Positions 49,684-61,708 of a DNA stretch of 64,000 nt are shown here, in pieces; position 1 is the stretch's first letter, and each line of letters begins with the position of its first letter. Source of the stretch: Beaufortia kweichowensis. Taxonomy: Eukaryota; Chordata; Actinopteri; Cypriniformes; Gastromyzontidae. The notes under the pieces were generated by a model, which was given only the letters and a program-made list of their open reading frames with translations, searched no databases and had not been told where the DNA came from. The DNA is taken from positions 6,158,075 to 6,222,074 of the forward strand of contig CM032811.1 of the NCBI GenBank assembly GCA_019155185.1, read 5' to 3'. Made by a program: the position numbers and the translations under genes.

Positions 49684-50997
49684 AGCAAGTTATATCATTC
49701 ATGGATTAATCAAGCCAAATCTAATTTCATCAGACAATCCTGGTATTGTATTTACTTTACAGATAACGTCAAAAGGGATATTGTGTAACATTATGTTATA
49801 GTTATATAACTGTCTGTGTAAGTGTCTGACTAAAATTATGAGACAATACAAATTTTTTGTTTTGTTTTGTGTTGGTCTGTTTTATTTTGGTTTGTTGTAT
49901 TCTTTTTCTGTATTAAAAAAAACATATTAGTCTAAATTAAACTGATTTATGAAATAAATACTGCAAAATATACTGTAGCTCATAAAAACAAAAAGAAGAA
50001 AGGAGAGAAACACAAAAACACTTGATATTTGGACATGACAGCAACAGGTATGCAACATAATGGGGAATTCCAGTGTTATGCGTGTTACACTTTTAGTCAA
50101 AACTTGAAATATAAATTCTCACATAATGTATTATTTATTAACAGAATATTGTCCAGACATCAGAAAAATATTGTTATTTTATATGTGTTATGGATGTGAC
50201 AAAAAAGAACAAACGTTTTTGAGAGGCAACATACTTCTGTGAATTAAAATGCACAAACCAGAAGCATTAATACCCAACAAATGAAGAAAAAAACATACAG
50301 TTTATTTTATGTTTATTTTCATGTGCTCATTTATGAGGGATGTGGACTGTTATGGGTGTGACAGTTCTAAAAATAGAACTTTATCTGACTATTAAAAACA
50401 TACTTTAAATGCTTTAAAACTTTTTTATAGAGACCTCACATTTTGAGGTCTCTTTATTTAAACCACCAAACAGGCTACTGACACCTGAGCTATGAGCAAG
50501 TACATGAGCAAGTTATATCATTCATGGATTAATCAAGCCAAATCAAATTTCATCAGACAATCCTGGTATTGTATTTACTTTACAGATAACGTCAAAAGGG
50601 ATATTGTGTAACATTATGTTATAGTTATATAACTGTCTGTGTAAGTGTCTGACTAAAATTATGAGACAATACAAATTTTGTTTTGTTTTGTGTTGGTCTG
50701 TTTTATTTTGGTTTGTTGTATTCTTTTTCTGTATTCTTATTTGTTGTAACCATCAAGAGAAAACTTGTCAAGCATTAATACCCAACAAATGAAGAAAAAA
50801 ACATACAGTTTATTTTATGTTTATTTTCATGTGCTCATTTATGAGGGATGTGGACTGTTATGGGTGTGACAGTTCTAAAAATAGAACTTTATCTGACTAT
50901 TAAAAACATACTTTAAATGCTTTAAAACTTTTTTTATAGAGACCTCACATTTTGAGGTCTCTTTATTTAAAACACCTGAGCTATCAGTAAGGTGAAA
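49684..50997. repeat. Tandem duplication downstream of the carbonic anhydrase gene
   Basis: Block 1 (49684-49913) recurs at 50509-50735. Block 2 (50263-50480) recurs at 50772-50985. Identity is near perfect. About 316 bases between the blocks in the first copy are missing from the second, with 36 unrelated bases in their place. Each copy carries a 10-base inverted repeat AGAGACCTCA/TGAGGTCTCT at 50429-50453 and 50938-50962. Confidence 0.9.
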
Positions 50998-51059
50998 AAC
51001 ATTTTTTTCATGATGAAGTTTGCCTGGAATTGCTCTGTGATAAAAATATTCTTACAAAT

Positions 51060-51267
51060 GTGAACTCATATGACTGTCCACGTGAGAAGCGCATTTCCGG
51101 GTCCGAAGGATTACAAACACACACCTCCGCCGTCACGTGAACGTTATCATCGAGGAGACATGCTGATTTATTTTTTACAGATGATTCATTGAGAGTTAAC
51201 ATAGTACAGTCAAAAGGTCGCCACAAAAACATTCAGCTGTATTTGTTTTGCGAATATAGCTTGTGTT
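51060..51267 (+). promoter_or_regulatory. Promoter region of the first DHRS11 copy with two CACGTG motifs
   Basis: CACGTG hexamers at 51079-51084 and 51134-51139 lie upstream of the start codon at 51268. These are E-boxes for bHLH-ZIP factors. Function is inferred. Confidence 0.4.
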
Positions 51268-53076
51268 ATGGATCGTTGGAAAGGCAGAGTTACTCTCGTC
51301 ACTGGTGCTTCTGTAGGAATAGGAGCTGCGATAGCAAAGTCTCTTGTCCAGCATGGCATGAAAGTGATTGGCTGTGCCAGAAGCGTGCAACAAATAGAGG
51401 TGATTATGCAAAGTGAGAGAAAATGACTTTATAGTTACATGAGACTTCAAGTTTTTGTTCTCCTGCAGGAATTAGCATCAGAATGTGTCAAGTGTGGATT
51501 CAGTGGCACTTTGATTCCATACAAATGTGATCTGTCTGTAGAGGAGGAAATCTTGTCCATGTTTGCCTGGATCAAAGATCAACATCATGGCATTGACGTG
51601 TGCATTAATAACGCTGGCTTGGCAATGCCAGAACCTCTATTAAATGGTAAAACAAGTGGCTGGAAGACTATGGTGGATGTAAGTATCTCACACAGATAGC
51701 ACCTGCCTAACCAGATACTATGCCAAAGCCTTTCATAACACATAAGACAGTCGTGTAGTTCCAGTATGGGTCGCTAGTAGGGTAAAAGTTTAGAATTAGA
51801 TTCAGAGAAAGTTAATAAATGAAAGTATTTATTAACGTCTTTATGGTATTGCAAACAATAAAATGGCTTTTTATTGTAGTGAGGATTGTCATGTGCACAT
51901 TTAAGCAAACCTTTTTGATATCTGGCCTTAATAGTCATATAAATATATATATATATTTAATTTTCCATTGTTTAATCTTGATAAGATGTAATGTATACAA
52001 ATATAAAATATCTTAAACTATGAAACTCAACGTTTTCCTTCTTGTCAAATTACAGATAACAAATGATTATAACTATTTAACATTTTTCAGGTGAATGTGA
52101 TTGGACTGTCAGTGTGCACCCGTGAGGCTTACCAATCCATGAAAGAAAGAAATGTTGATGATGGCCATATCATTAACATTAACAGGTACATTAATTTTTA
52201 TATTCATGCCTGTGTCCAGGCAAAAAAAGCATTAAATATCTTACAATATGTGTTTTAGCATGTGTGGACACCGAATTGTACACAATGCTGACATACACTT
52301 CTACACCGCTACCAAATATGCTGTGACTGCTCTCACCGAAGGTTTACGACAGGAGTTACGGGAGGCTAAGACCCATATACGGGCCACGGTAAGAAAAAGC
52401 TAATGAAAAGAAAGACTTTTGCATGATTGTTCGTAGTAGGACATATTTAAAGACTATAGTGGCTTTGTGCTCTTTCTTTAACAGTGCATATCTCCTGGTT
52501 TGGTGGAGACAGAGTTTGCCTACCGGCTCTTTAAACACGAGCCAGAAAGGGCTGAGGCTACTTATAAAAGTATAAAGGTATAGACAAATCTTGCTTCTTT
52601 TTTATTAAACACACTGTAAGTCATGGTTAACTTTATATTAAAATATTGTATTTACAGTGCCTGACAGCTGATGACATCGCCAACGCCGTGGTGTATGTTC
52701 TGAGTGCTCCTCCACATGTTCAGGTTAGCAGCGGTCATTAATGTGTTTGTGTCTGTAGATATGCAGATATCACTACAGAATTACACCGTTTAAATGATTC
52801 TTGGCTTTTTGCAGAGAAATAAAGCAAAGTGGTTTTATTATACAGAATTTCACTTCTGTAAATGGCATGGACTTTACATATGTGTGCAGTCTGATAATCC
52901 ATGCTATCACTGGGGTTTATTTCCAGGTTAATATTAGATTTTCAAGATTTTCAATGTGGACTTCTGAACTTCATTGTAGAATGATTTAATGATTACATTT
53001 TATTTATAACTGTGTGTCCTTTCATCCTCTTCAGATCGGTGACATCCAGATGAGGCCTGTGGAACAGTTGACGTAA
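51268..53076 (+). CDS. DHRS11-like short-chain dehydrogenase, copy 1
   Basis: NADP-dependent classical SDR. Human DHRS11 reduces 3- and 17-ketosteroids and some carbonyls. Exons 51268-51399, 51469-51678, 52091-52185, 52259-52388, 52485-52577, 52658-52723 and 53035-53076 give 255 residues against 260 in human. The cofactor motif TGASVGIG, NNAG and the active-site YTATK (Tyr161, Lys165) are present. The position 13 residues before Tyr161, where classical SDRs have the catalytic Ser, is Cys148 (SMCGH). The C-terminus IGDIQMRPVEQLT matches the family. A second copy in the same orientation starts 590 bases downstream of this stop. The two share exon structure and near-identical exons 2-4. No damage is visible. 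Confidence 0.92.
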
Positions 53077-53667
53077 CCAAAACAAATAACAAAGTTATAC
53101 ATTTATCATCATATTAAATATTACCATATAAACTATTTAGAAGTTCATTTGTATTAAATGCTTTGTCTCATCTTAAAATTTACAGTTTAGGAATTATTGT
53201 GAAACTAATTTTTCTTTTAAGTGTACATGATGTTCTGTTTAAATGCAGAATGTAGTTACTGTATCATGGCTGTTGCAAGAAATGACACAAAAATCAGTTT
53301 AGTACAATTAATGATTAGCAGTGGCAATGGTTTAATATCTTACCACAAGTTTGGTATTGGTATTGCAATTAAACTTACTTCTTTTATACAATGACAAAGA
53401 AAAATAAAAACTGAACTTCACTAAATGAAAATCATTTTGTTTCTTTCCCATATTTTCTTTTTTTTATTATTTATATTTTAAAATAAATTTTTTTTGTACA
53501 GTTACAGTATGCATTTTGCCATACGTATTTATTAGTAGAAGTGACTTAATTGTTTTGGTAAATCAGAGACTTTTATAGGAAGTGCATTGCTATTGGTTGG
53601 CAGTCAGGCAGAGGAGGTATTGCAGTATAAACCAGCACAGACTCTCAGCTGTGCCACTGTGATAGTG

Positions 53668-55872
53668 ATGGATCGATGGAGGAACAGAGTTGCTCTCGTC
53701 ACTGGTGCTTCAGTGGGAATTGGAGCAGCGATCGCTAAAACATTAGTCCAGCATGGCATGAAAGTGGTTGGCTGTGCCAGAAACCTGGAACAAATAGAGG
53801 TAGTCCAACTTTTTTCTTATAAACAAGTTACAATGTTAAAGTGAAACTAGTTGCAAGTGCAAGTAAATTTGTTTATTGGTACCATGACTACTAGGTCATG
53901 GCATTGCGCTCTCTAGCCTTTGTACAATACAATACACTGTAACTTGCACGTTGGATAGGTAAACATACAGAAACTACACTTGAAAAGTAAGGTATATAAT
54001 AAAATAAGCATACAGTTTAAAAAGAAAAAACTTTTAAAAATGGTTGGTTAAAATGTATATGCTGCAAACAAAAATGTCTGCTTGAGTCTATTTTATTTTT
54101 ATTTTTGTTGGTCAGAACAATAAATTGAACATTTTAAGCACAATTCAGCCATTTTAGTAATTGTTTTGTTCATAGCTATTTTACTATTTGCATTTGATTG
54201 CTGAACTTCCATCATGACAGTTAAATCTCTGTTGGGGCATGTTGTCACAAACAGTGCGCAGCAAAAAAAAAATAACACATCAATTTCACGTGTCATGAAA
54301 GAGTTTATGACATCAAAAGTGCTGTTAATAAGTATCTTATGATTGCTCTGAGAGATCTTATTTGTCAACATTGTATTGCAATATCTTTCGTGTTATTCCA
54401 CAAAAAACAATACAGCATCATGATGAAATCCTAATATCTTAATATGCAGGACAGACTTTTTCTTTTGCTACAAATAGTGTCTGACTTAATGTGCCATTAA
54501 ATCCCTTTTCTAAATAGCAATAAACCATTGGTTAAATGGATTTCACACATTTTCTTATACGCTCTCTCATTGCTTGGTTTTCTCCTGGCAGTGGTTTCAA
54601 GCTGAAATGTTTCTTTTTCCACAGAAATTAGCATCAGAATGTGTCAAGTGTGGATTCAGTGGCACTCTGATTCCATACAAATGTGATCTGTCCGTAGAGG
54701 AGGAAATCTTGTCCATGTTTGACTGGATCAAAGATCATTATCATGGGGTTGACGTGTGCATTAATAATGCTGGTTTGGCTTTCCCAGAGCCTCTATTACG
54801 TGGCAAAACAAGTTACTGGAGGTCTATGTTGGATGTAAGTATATCACACGATAGATAGATAAATCAAGTATTTTTGATATGCAACGTGTGAAAACAAAAT
54901 GTACTTTGCAGGTGAATGTGATTGGACTGTCAGTATGCACCCGTGAGGCTTACCAATCCATGAAAGAAAGAAATGTTGATGATGGTCATATTATTAACAT
55001 TAACAGGTACAAGAATGTCATTTGAAATTTTTACATCAATTTCCTGGCACCAAAGCATCTTAATGTATCTTACTGTGTTTTAGCTTGTGTGGACACAAGG
55101 TCATGCATCACGCTGACATACACTTCTACACGGCTACCAAATACGCTGTGACCGCTCTCACCGAAGGTTTACGGCAGGAGTTACGGGAAACCAAGAGCCA
55201 CATACGTGCCACGGTCAGAGCAAGCTTATCATCATCTACAGTATTAATGATATGTAGCACTGATTTACTGACTTAAATTTATGTTATATAATTATCGTCC
55301 AAAGACTGATTACACTAATATTGTTTATTCTTTGACAGAGTATATCTCCTGGTTTAGTGGAGACGATGTTTACCACCCGGCTCTACAGTGACAAGCCAGA
55401 AATCGCAGCTGCGGCCTATGGAAGCATAACGGTATAGAAAATAAAAGAAACAAATCATGTTTTAAGTATAGAAGATAAAGATCTGTATTTTAAATTATTT
55501 ATTGTAATTTTTACAGTGTCTACAGGCAGAAGATGTAGCTAGTGCAGTGATTTATGCTCTAAGTGCTCCCGCTCATGTTCAGGTAAGTGTGGTCTATCTG
55601 GAGAAGATATGGGTTTTTGCTGTGCTCCTAATGTAATTGAATATTTTTGGCATGACCAATGAGCCAAAAACAAGAACTGTAACATAAGAAATCTCTTATT
55701 GTTCAGTGTTCATTTTGGTTTACGGTATAGAATCACTTAAAATATGCTTTTGGGGGAAATGAAAAGTTCAGTGATATTAAGTGATGGTAAGTTGTTGGTA
55801 AGTATTGTTTTGTTTTTTCTTCTGTAGGTTGGAGAACTTCAGGTTATGCCTCTGGAACAGATGTGTTTGTAA
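53668..55872 (+). CDS. DHRS11-like short-chain dehydrogenase, copy 2
   Basis: Tandem paralogue of the copy beginning at 51268 with the same seven-exon layout: 53668-53799, 54625-54834, 54912-55006, 55084-55213, 55339-55431, 55517-55582 and 55828-55872, giving 256 residues. TGASVGIG, NNAG and YTATK are intact. Cys148 again replaces the catalytic Ser (SLCGH). Exon 3 is almost the same as copy 1 at the DNA level. The C-terminal third, which shapes the substrate pocket, has diverged more: TMFTTRLYSDKPEIAAAAYG in copy 2 against TEFAYRLFKHEPERAEATYK in copy 1. It ends VMPLEQMCL. Intron 1 is about 825 bases longer than in copy 1. The pattern fits a local duplication followed by different specialisation, possibly with gene conversion in the central exons. 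Confidence 0.92.
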
Positions 55873-58475
55873 CAAAACAAAACAGCAGCATTTCTAAAAT
55901 ATTGGCTAGGGATCTAAGTGTCTAACAGTCATAAAATAACAAACTTTGGGCACAAATGCACCTAAAATTCAAAATGTGAGGGGACAGAGATTTTTTCTTA
56001 GTGATAGCCATCAATATCATCGATAATGAAATAGAATATAAATAAATTAAATCCTAATTAATTTGTGAATGCTGATACTATTTAGATTATTCAAAATTAT
56101 TTAGATTATTCAAAATTATTCAAATTAATTACTTAAAAAAAATAATTGATTCTACATACAGAAGCACAGTATAATTTAGACACGTAAATGTCAAAAATGA
56201 CCTTTAATATCAACTACATGGGGAAAATCATGTAAAATCCTAATGTAAAAGCTTATTTCTGACACCAATTGCTAGTGTTTAGCATGTTTATATCACAAAT
56301 GACAATCATTTAAAAAAAAATGTAATTATAGTATATTAAATAATGATAAGATCTGACAGTTGTTTTCTTGCATGGTTCAAGAAAATTCATTAGCAACTAG
56401 AAAAGTTCAGAGAAGCGTATAAAATGTGTTCTTCCAAGTAAGGGAAGCATGACGTGTCCATTGTTTCGTTGTTCCAGCATGCCAATAAAACAACGTGAGA
56501 ATAAAAAATAAATACCATTAACCCAACATTAGACCTTCCTCCAAATCTTTAGCCATTCCTTTAAATATTTAGTTATTTAGATTGTTCAGTTGTTTAGAAA
56601 ATACCTACCAAATGTAATCTTATTACCTCCAGTCCATTAATTCTGGTTTTACAGCAGTTTTTAGGCAACCTCTTACTTCTTCAGACACGCAGTTACTCAG
56701 CAAATGTCTCTCGCTCTCATGGGAACAGAGACTCTCCGCCCTCTTAACCTCATTTCCATGACCGTAACAGCATGAAACACGGTGTAATCAATTGTGAATT
56801 GTCCTTGTGCTTTGAAAGTGATACTATTGTACTGTTTGGGAATGTGTATTATTTCATAACGTCTACACCCTCTCAATGCTAGATTGTTATTACATGTCTG
56901 GGAACCAGAGAACTGGTGTGAGACTCTACATTGTTTTAATAGATCTGCTGACTACAGCAGGGGTCATGGAGACGGAAGTAAGTGTGATGTAAAATGGTGT
57001 GATGTTCGGCATGGACTGTAATATGAATACATTTGGGTGGTTCATCATTTGAATAATGTAAATCCCTTGTAATTCCACACCTCACTTTGGTTTAACCAAC
57101 TAAAGTGTATTGCAGTTTTATATGGAATTAATGTAGAACTTGAAAAAGTGTTAGACCCAATATTACTATTTTTTGTATATATGTGATAAAAAATATTTTT
57201 GATAATTTTCTGTAGTACTTTTAAAAAGGCGAACTTTTGAGGTCCATTTTACACAATCTAACATTTTTGTTTTAAGATTTTTTTTAAACAAAACACTAAA
57301 TGTTTTTTTGAAATGTATTTATATGTAATTCTATAATAAAAGGATAAATAACGACAGTATGTACAGTATGTTGTATCAATGTTCCATCTAAACAACAAAC
57401 CCCCATAATTTGCATTCTGTTTGAACATAGTTATCCAAACTATTAAAAATATGTATAACCATTAAATTATGAATATTCAAAAATCATCTACTTAATTTGC
57501 ATAATAATAACACTTGACTCTGTGGATTAACCTGATAACTGTCACTGTACATATTGTGCATACACATGAATAATGTGTACATGAATGCATTATACGAACT
57601 ACATTTTTTATTTATATTTTAATTTTTACATGCTCCGCAACACTCTGCTTTTATTATACATTTTATTTTTTTAAATCTTATTATTTCTTTAATTTTAGGT
57701 ATTTTTAAAAACATTAAATAATTTTTGTGTATGTTTATTGTTGGGTTTTTCTTATGAATATATTTATTCTTGAGTCTTATACCTTTCCATCAATATATAG
57801 TTATATAATTAGATTAGAATTCAACTATGAAATATTAAACTAAGTTGTGAAATAATAAGTGTTCCTCCTGCGGAACGGTGACAGTTAACAGGTTAAAACA
57901 TATGATATATTTAATGTTTTTTGATAATATTTCCTGCTCACTTACAGTGTGCATACTTTAAACTTGTTCTGAAAAGGGCTCAATTTTTCACAAGAGCATG
58001 TGAGGGTCAGCTGATGGAAGATTTAAGTGTGCACCTAAACCAGATTATCCTTGATGAGGAATGTGACCCGATTCCACTCAGAGCCCTGGCAAAGACCTAA
58101 CAGAACCAAAATCTCCCTGCTAGAACAAAGACCATCATAAATGTACCTAAAGGCTTGCTTTACAGTAACCTACAGGAGGGAAATACAATAATTTATCAGG
58201 TTACCTTTAAGTACACAAAACAATTTCACAGGGTTTAATAAAAACTAAACCCCATACTGTGGAGCACAGGAATGTTTTTGTAAACCATGTTACAGGAGAG
58301 CCGACACTGCTTTTATTTACTTTATTCAGAAATCATGTTGAGGAACATATGCTTAATAAAACTGATCTGGCTGCCAATCTACCATCATCAGATCTAAAAA
58401 AAACAAAGTAGTTAAAAACATGCTGCTTATTAAAACAACCTAAATCACAGCAGACCATGTGGAGACTATCAAATA
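55873..58475. other. Spacer between the second DHRS11 copy and the phospholipase gene
   Basis: No coding sequence is recognised. The DNA is AT-rich and contains the second TTAA-bounded MITE. The last part is the probable 3' UTR of the minus-strand phospholipase gene. Confidence 0.5.
57527..57896. mobile_element. piggyBac-like MITE, copy B (inverted relative to copy A)
   Basis: The left end is TTAACCTGATAACTGTCACT. The right end read inward is TTAACCTGTTAACTGTCACC followed by GTTCCGCAGGAGGAAC. Copy A starts with the same right-end sequence and CAGGAGGAAC, so the copies are inverted. It is 370 bases long and has no transposase. Confidence 0.65.
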
Positions 58476-61400
58476 TCACTCTTTCTTAGCTTTTCCTCTT
58501 TTTTTCCTAGTTCTTCGATCCTTGGTTCCCTTCATCTTCAGATTCCGAGTCACCACGGACGGAGTGCTAGTCTGTTCGAGGGGAAACGTTGGAGTTGTAC
58601 TAATCTCAGGATCTGCTGACTGAATCACCGTGTTCTCTTGATTTAAAGCGGGAGGTGGTGTCGTGTCTGTTTCGGCGGGCAAAATGACTTCATAACATAT
58701 TTTGACTACACGCCTACCATTGGGCAGGTTGGAGAGTTCTTCTTTAAATTTCCGTCTTCCCTTAAAGTCCTTTAAACTATGTTGTTCATTCTTTGGAGTT
58801 CCAAAAGGTGCACTTGATGTTGCTGTTGCAAATCCCTCCAAGCTTTCAAGCCGGTCTAAACCTAATCTTTCTAGTACATGAGTTTCCCCGACTCTTGTCT
58901 CAGAATCTGGGCTTAGTTGGGAATCTCCTGAGATGGGATCTTGAGGGGGCTCTTCTGTAAAGGCAGCAAAGACTTTCTTCATTCTCTTTCTTCCTTCCCT
59001 CTGCCTTGAATTTGACTTTTTGCTTTTCACAATGGGTGTATTTTGCTCAGTGGATATGGCGACTACAGGTCTTTTTTCTTCCTTGTGCTCTGTACTGTGT
59101 GGCATGTCTTTTCTTACCTCAATAATGGGACTCTCTGTTGTTGACGCTGTCAGGCTGACGCCATCAGATGGACTCGCTGAAAGCGTCTCTTCCTTCGAAT
59201 ATGTCTGAGTGGGTAAAGAGGGGGGAATATTTTTCCTAGTTTTTTTCCTGTGTCTCATCTTTCGGGTTACGAGCTTGTCACTTGTAGTTGGGACGATGTG
59301 AGATGTAGGTGTAAAAGATTCTGTGTTATTTGCTTCTAGTTCTTTCTTACTTGCTGAAGTGGACACAACCTCCTGACTTTCATTACCTGTCCTCTGAGGG
59401 TCGTCTCTCATCATCTTATTAGACAACGCCCCGTTACCTACGGCGTCAAGCTCAGTGTTCATAAAATTATTATCCTTTGTCCTCGATTTGTCAATCTTTG
59501 CATGAGCGTCCATGAAACTGTTCTTACCCATGACCTCCTCTGCTTGACTGGTAGAAGCTGCACTTGGTGTTCCTTCATCAACCTTCAACACAGCATCAAG
59601 TTTTCGGTTTTTCTTCCTGCCTTTCCCCTTTCTCTTTTTGTTCTCTTTTTTCTTTTTGCCCAATTTTTTCTTTCTCTTGCTTTCCGACGTCTGCGTTTCT
59701 CCTTTTCCTGCCTCTGCGGATGAGCTTTGTGAAGTGGAGACCGTGGCGAGCACTTTGATGAAATCCTCTGCTGCCGTCACTACGTTTGTGAGCGAGGGCT
59801 CCTCGGGGGTGGTGGTCTTTGATTCGGACAACGTCGACTGTGTTGTGCTCTCTGCACCCAGAGTCTCATCCTGCTTTTCTTCTTCTGAGACCTTCCCTTT
59901 AGGAGGCGCTATAGTCAATATGTCAATAACATCAATGCCCCCGAAGTCATAGGGGATTGATTCTCGAATGACTGCAACGGGAACTCTGTCATATTTTTTA
60001 CACCTTTAGTAAAAGGAGTAAACATCACATGTATTTAGTCAATGTAGCATATTTTTTGATCCAAAAGAAGCAAAACGTTATTAAAAAAATAATTTAATAC
60101 TTACAGGCCATACCAGTGGCGCTCCACACACTGTTCTTCAAATGAAAACTCAAAACAAGGCACTTCAATCACGTTAAAGAAAGCTTGTCCAACCACTCGG
60201 GATGAAGTGTCATTGACTTGTCTCAGGCATTCTTTTAACCTGTATGATACATGTGTGCTCATTAATTTTTCATAAAATATTACTGGTGACAATTGATTAA
60301 TAAATTAATTGTTAGATTAATTTAGTCTTTTACACAGAATGTTAACTGACAGTGAATTTGTCTCTTTAGTCAATTTCAACTGTCCATCCTGTATCACTTT
60401 ACTTTCCAAACAATACATGTGATACAGAAGGTTCTTTGCGGTGATGTCATAGAAGAACTGTCCCAAAGAACGCTAAACGTTCCTTAAAGAACCAATTTTT
60501 CCTTACATTTTATAGTCTATTTTATAGTCTCTTGTGAAACAGAAAGGTTCTTTGAACGTTAAAGGTTCTTCATGAAACCATTTAGACCGTGTTTTATGTG
60601 ACAGTAACATTCAATATTAAAATTAATATTACAATTTTAGATTTAAATGCCCTTTTCAGAGAAAGTGTATATTTAAGGTACAGTATTTTTTTTATTTCAC
60701 CATTAAATAACCTTTTAACCTTTTTCCCTTCACTCCTGCAGTGTGACAGATGAATTTTCACTCAGAGACATGCAGTGTCTTAATTAATATCACAACATGT
60801 ACCAATGATTTAAGAATGAGAAAAATGTTGTTTAACGGAGTTTTTAGATGAAATATAGCCCGTCACGCAGCAGGGCGCGTCTGTCAGCATCACACACATA
60901 TCTGGACTACGTCACTTACGCACTAAACTTACGCGTTGTCGCAGTCGCAGTGGCTGAGCGAGTGCCATTTAAAATTGGTGTATCCATAGTTGGAGGAGAA
61001 TGCATGAATGACGTAAGGACAGTGATCGTGAACGCGGCAGCATTTGTCGGTTTCTGCGAATTCACCTGTGGGAAAATACCGACGTACATACAGTTACATT
61101 GTGCACAAATAAAATCTGTATTGAACTTTACTTAAATGTAAAACTAGATTTAAACTATATTCAAACTCACCCAGTTGATCATAATGTTCCGCAATGTTTC
61201 CTGCACCACACCAAAGTGTCCCGGGATAGGTGAAGCCTCGCTTGGATCGACGGAGCGCGTTCTTATTGTCTGCAGCATCCGAGTTCGCTTCTTTTGGTCG
61301 CTTTGTCGTCACGATCACGTTTCTCTCGCCTTTAGATTTCAACTTATTACAATTCGCCTTGGCTTCAGACACCCCGGTCAAACTCCGCTTCAAATCAGAG

Positions 61401-61708
61401 TTCACTTTCTGCTCTCTTAAACCAAGTCTGCAAACGTGCATGAAGGATTTGACTTGCATTTCGTTTCGAATCACAGAGCAGTCCACCAAACGGCCCTGAG
61501 AGTCATGCACCGAGTGGACTTCTTCAACCCCATCAGTTACCTGATGGAGATGATAGTCTCCTTCGATTGAACTTTTGGCGCAGAGGGTGTTGTTGAGCAT
61601 GTAAAACAGCTCTTTGCTCTCTTTTTCTGCATCTAAAGAGCTTAAGAATTCACCCTTGACAAAGTTTCTGTCTAGGTAAGACAGAAAGACGAAAAACACG
61701 GACCACAT
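58476..61708 (-). CDS. Group III secreted phospholipase A2-like, with long lysine-rich tail
   Basis: Secreted Ca2+-dependent enzyme that hydrolyses the sn-2 acyl bond of phospholipids (the PLA2G3 family). Exons on the minus strand: 61171-61708, 60933-61065, 60105-60239 and 58476-60003, giving 777 residues. The start is the ATG at 61708 (MWSVFFVFLSYL, signal peptide). A furin-type RRSKR (about 152-156) lies just before the catalytic domain, which opens GFTYPGTLWCGAGN with the Ca2+ loop. The active site is CCRVHDHC, with His192 and Asp193, followed by NYGYTNFKWHSLSHCDCDN and KKYDR. This matches the family's three-part plan. The C-terminal region, about 508 residues in one exon, is two to three times longer than in human PLA2G3 (509 residues in all). 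It is rich in Ser, Thr, Glu and Lys and has several basic clusters. Which fish PLA2G3 copy this is remains open. Confidence 0.88.
60428..60592. repeat. Teleost 'aaaggttctt' MITE-type repeat
   Basis: Repeated ggttcttt, aaagaacc and gaaccattta-like words in both orientations are typical of a common fish MITE. It lies in a phospholipase intron. Confidence 0.6.

Noticed and set aside
50429..50453. Stem-loop followed by a T-rich run that looks like a bacterial intrinsic terminator
   Set aside because: The DNA is vertebrate and the hairpin is part of a duplicated AT-rich element. Termination there is not by this mechanism.
53845..54570. Possible extra exon in the long first intron of the second DHRS11 copy
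   Set aside because: The first copy goes directly from exon 1 to exon 2 with matching phase, and no conserved residues are missing.
59502..59952. Plus-strand ORFs with long Phe/Leu runs opposite the phospholipase exon
   Set aside because: They are the antisense of the lysine-rich tail (Lys codons read as Phe on the other strand). No splice or homology support.
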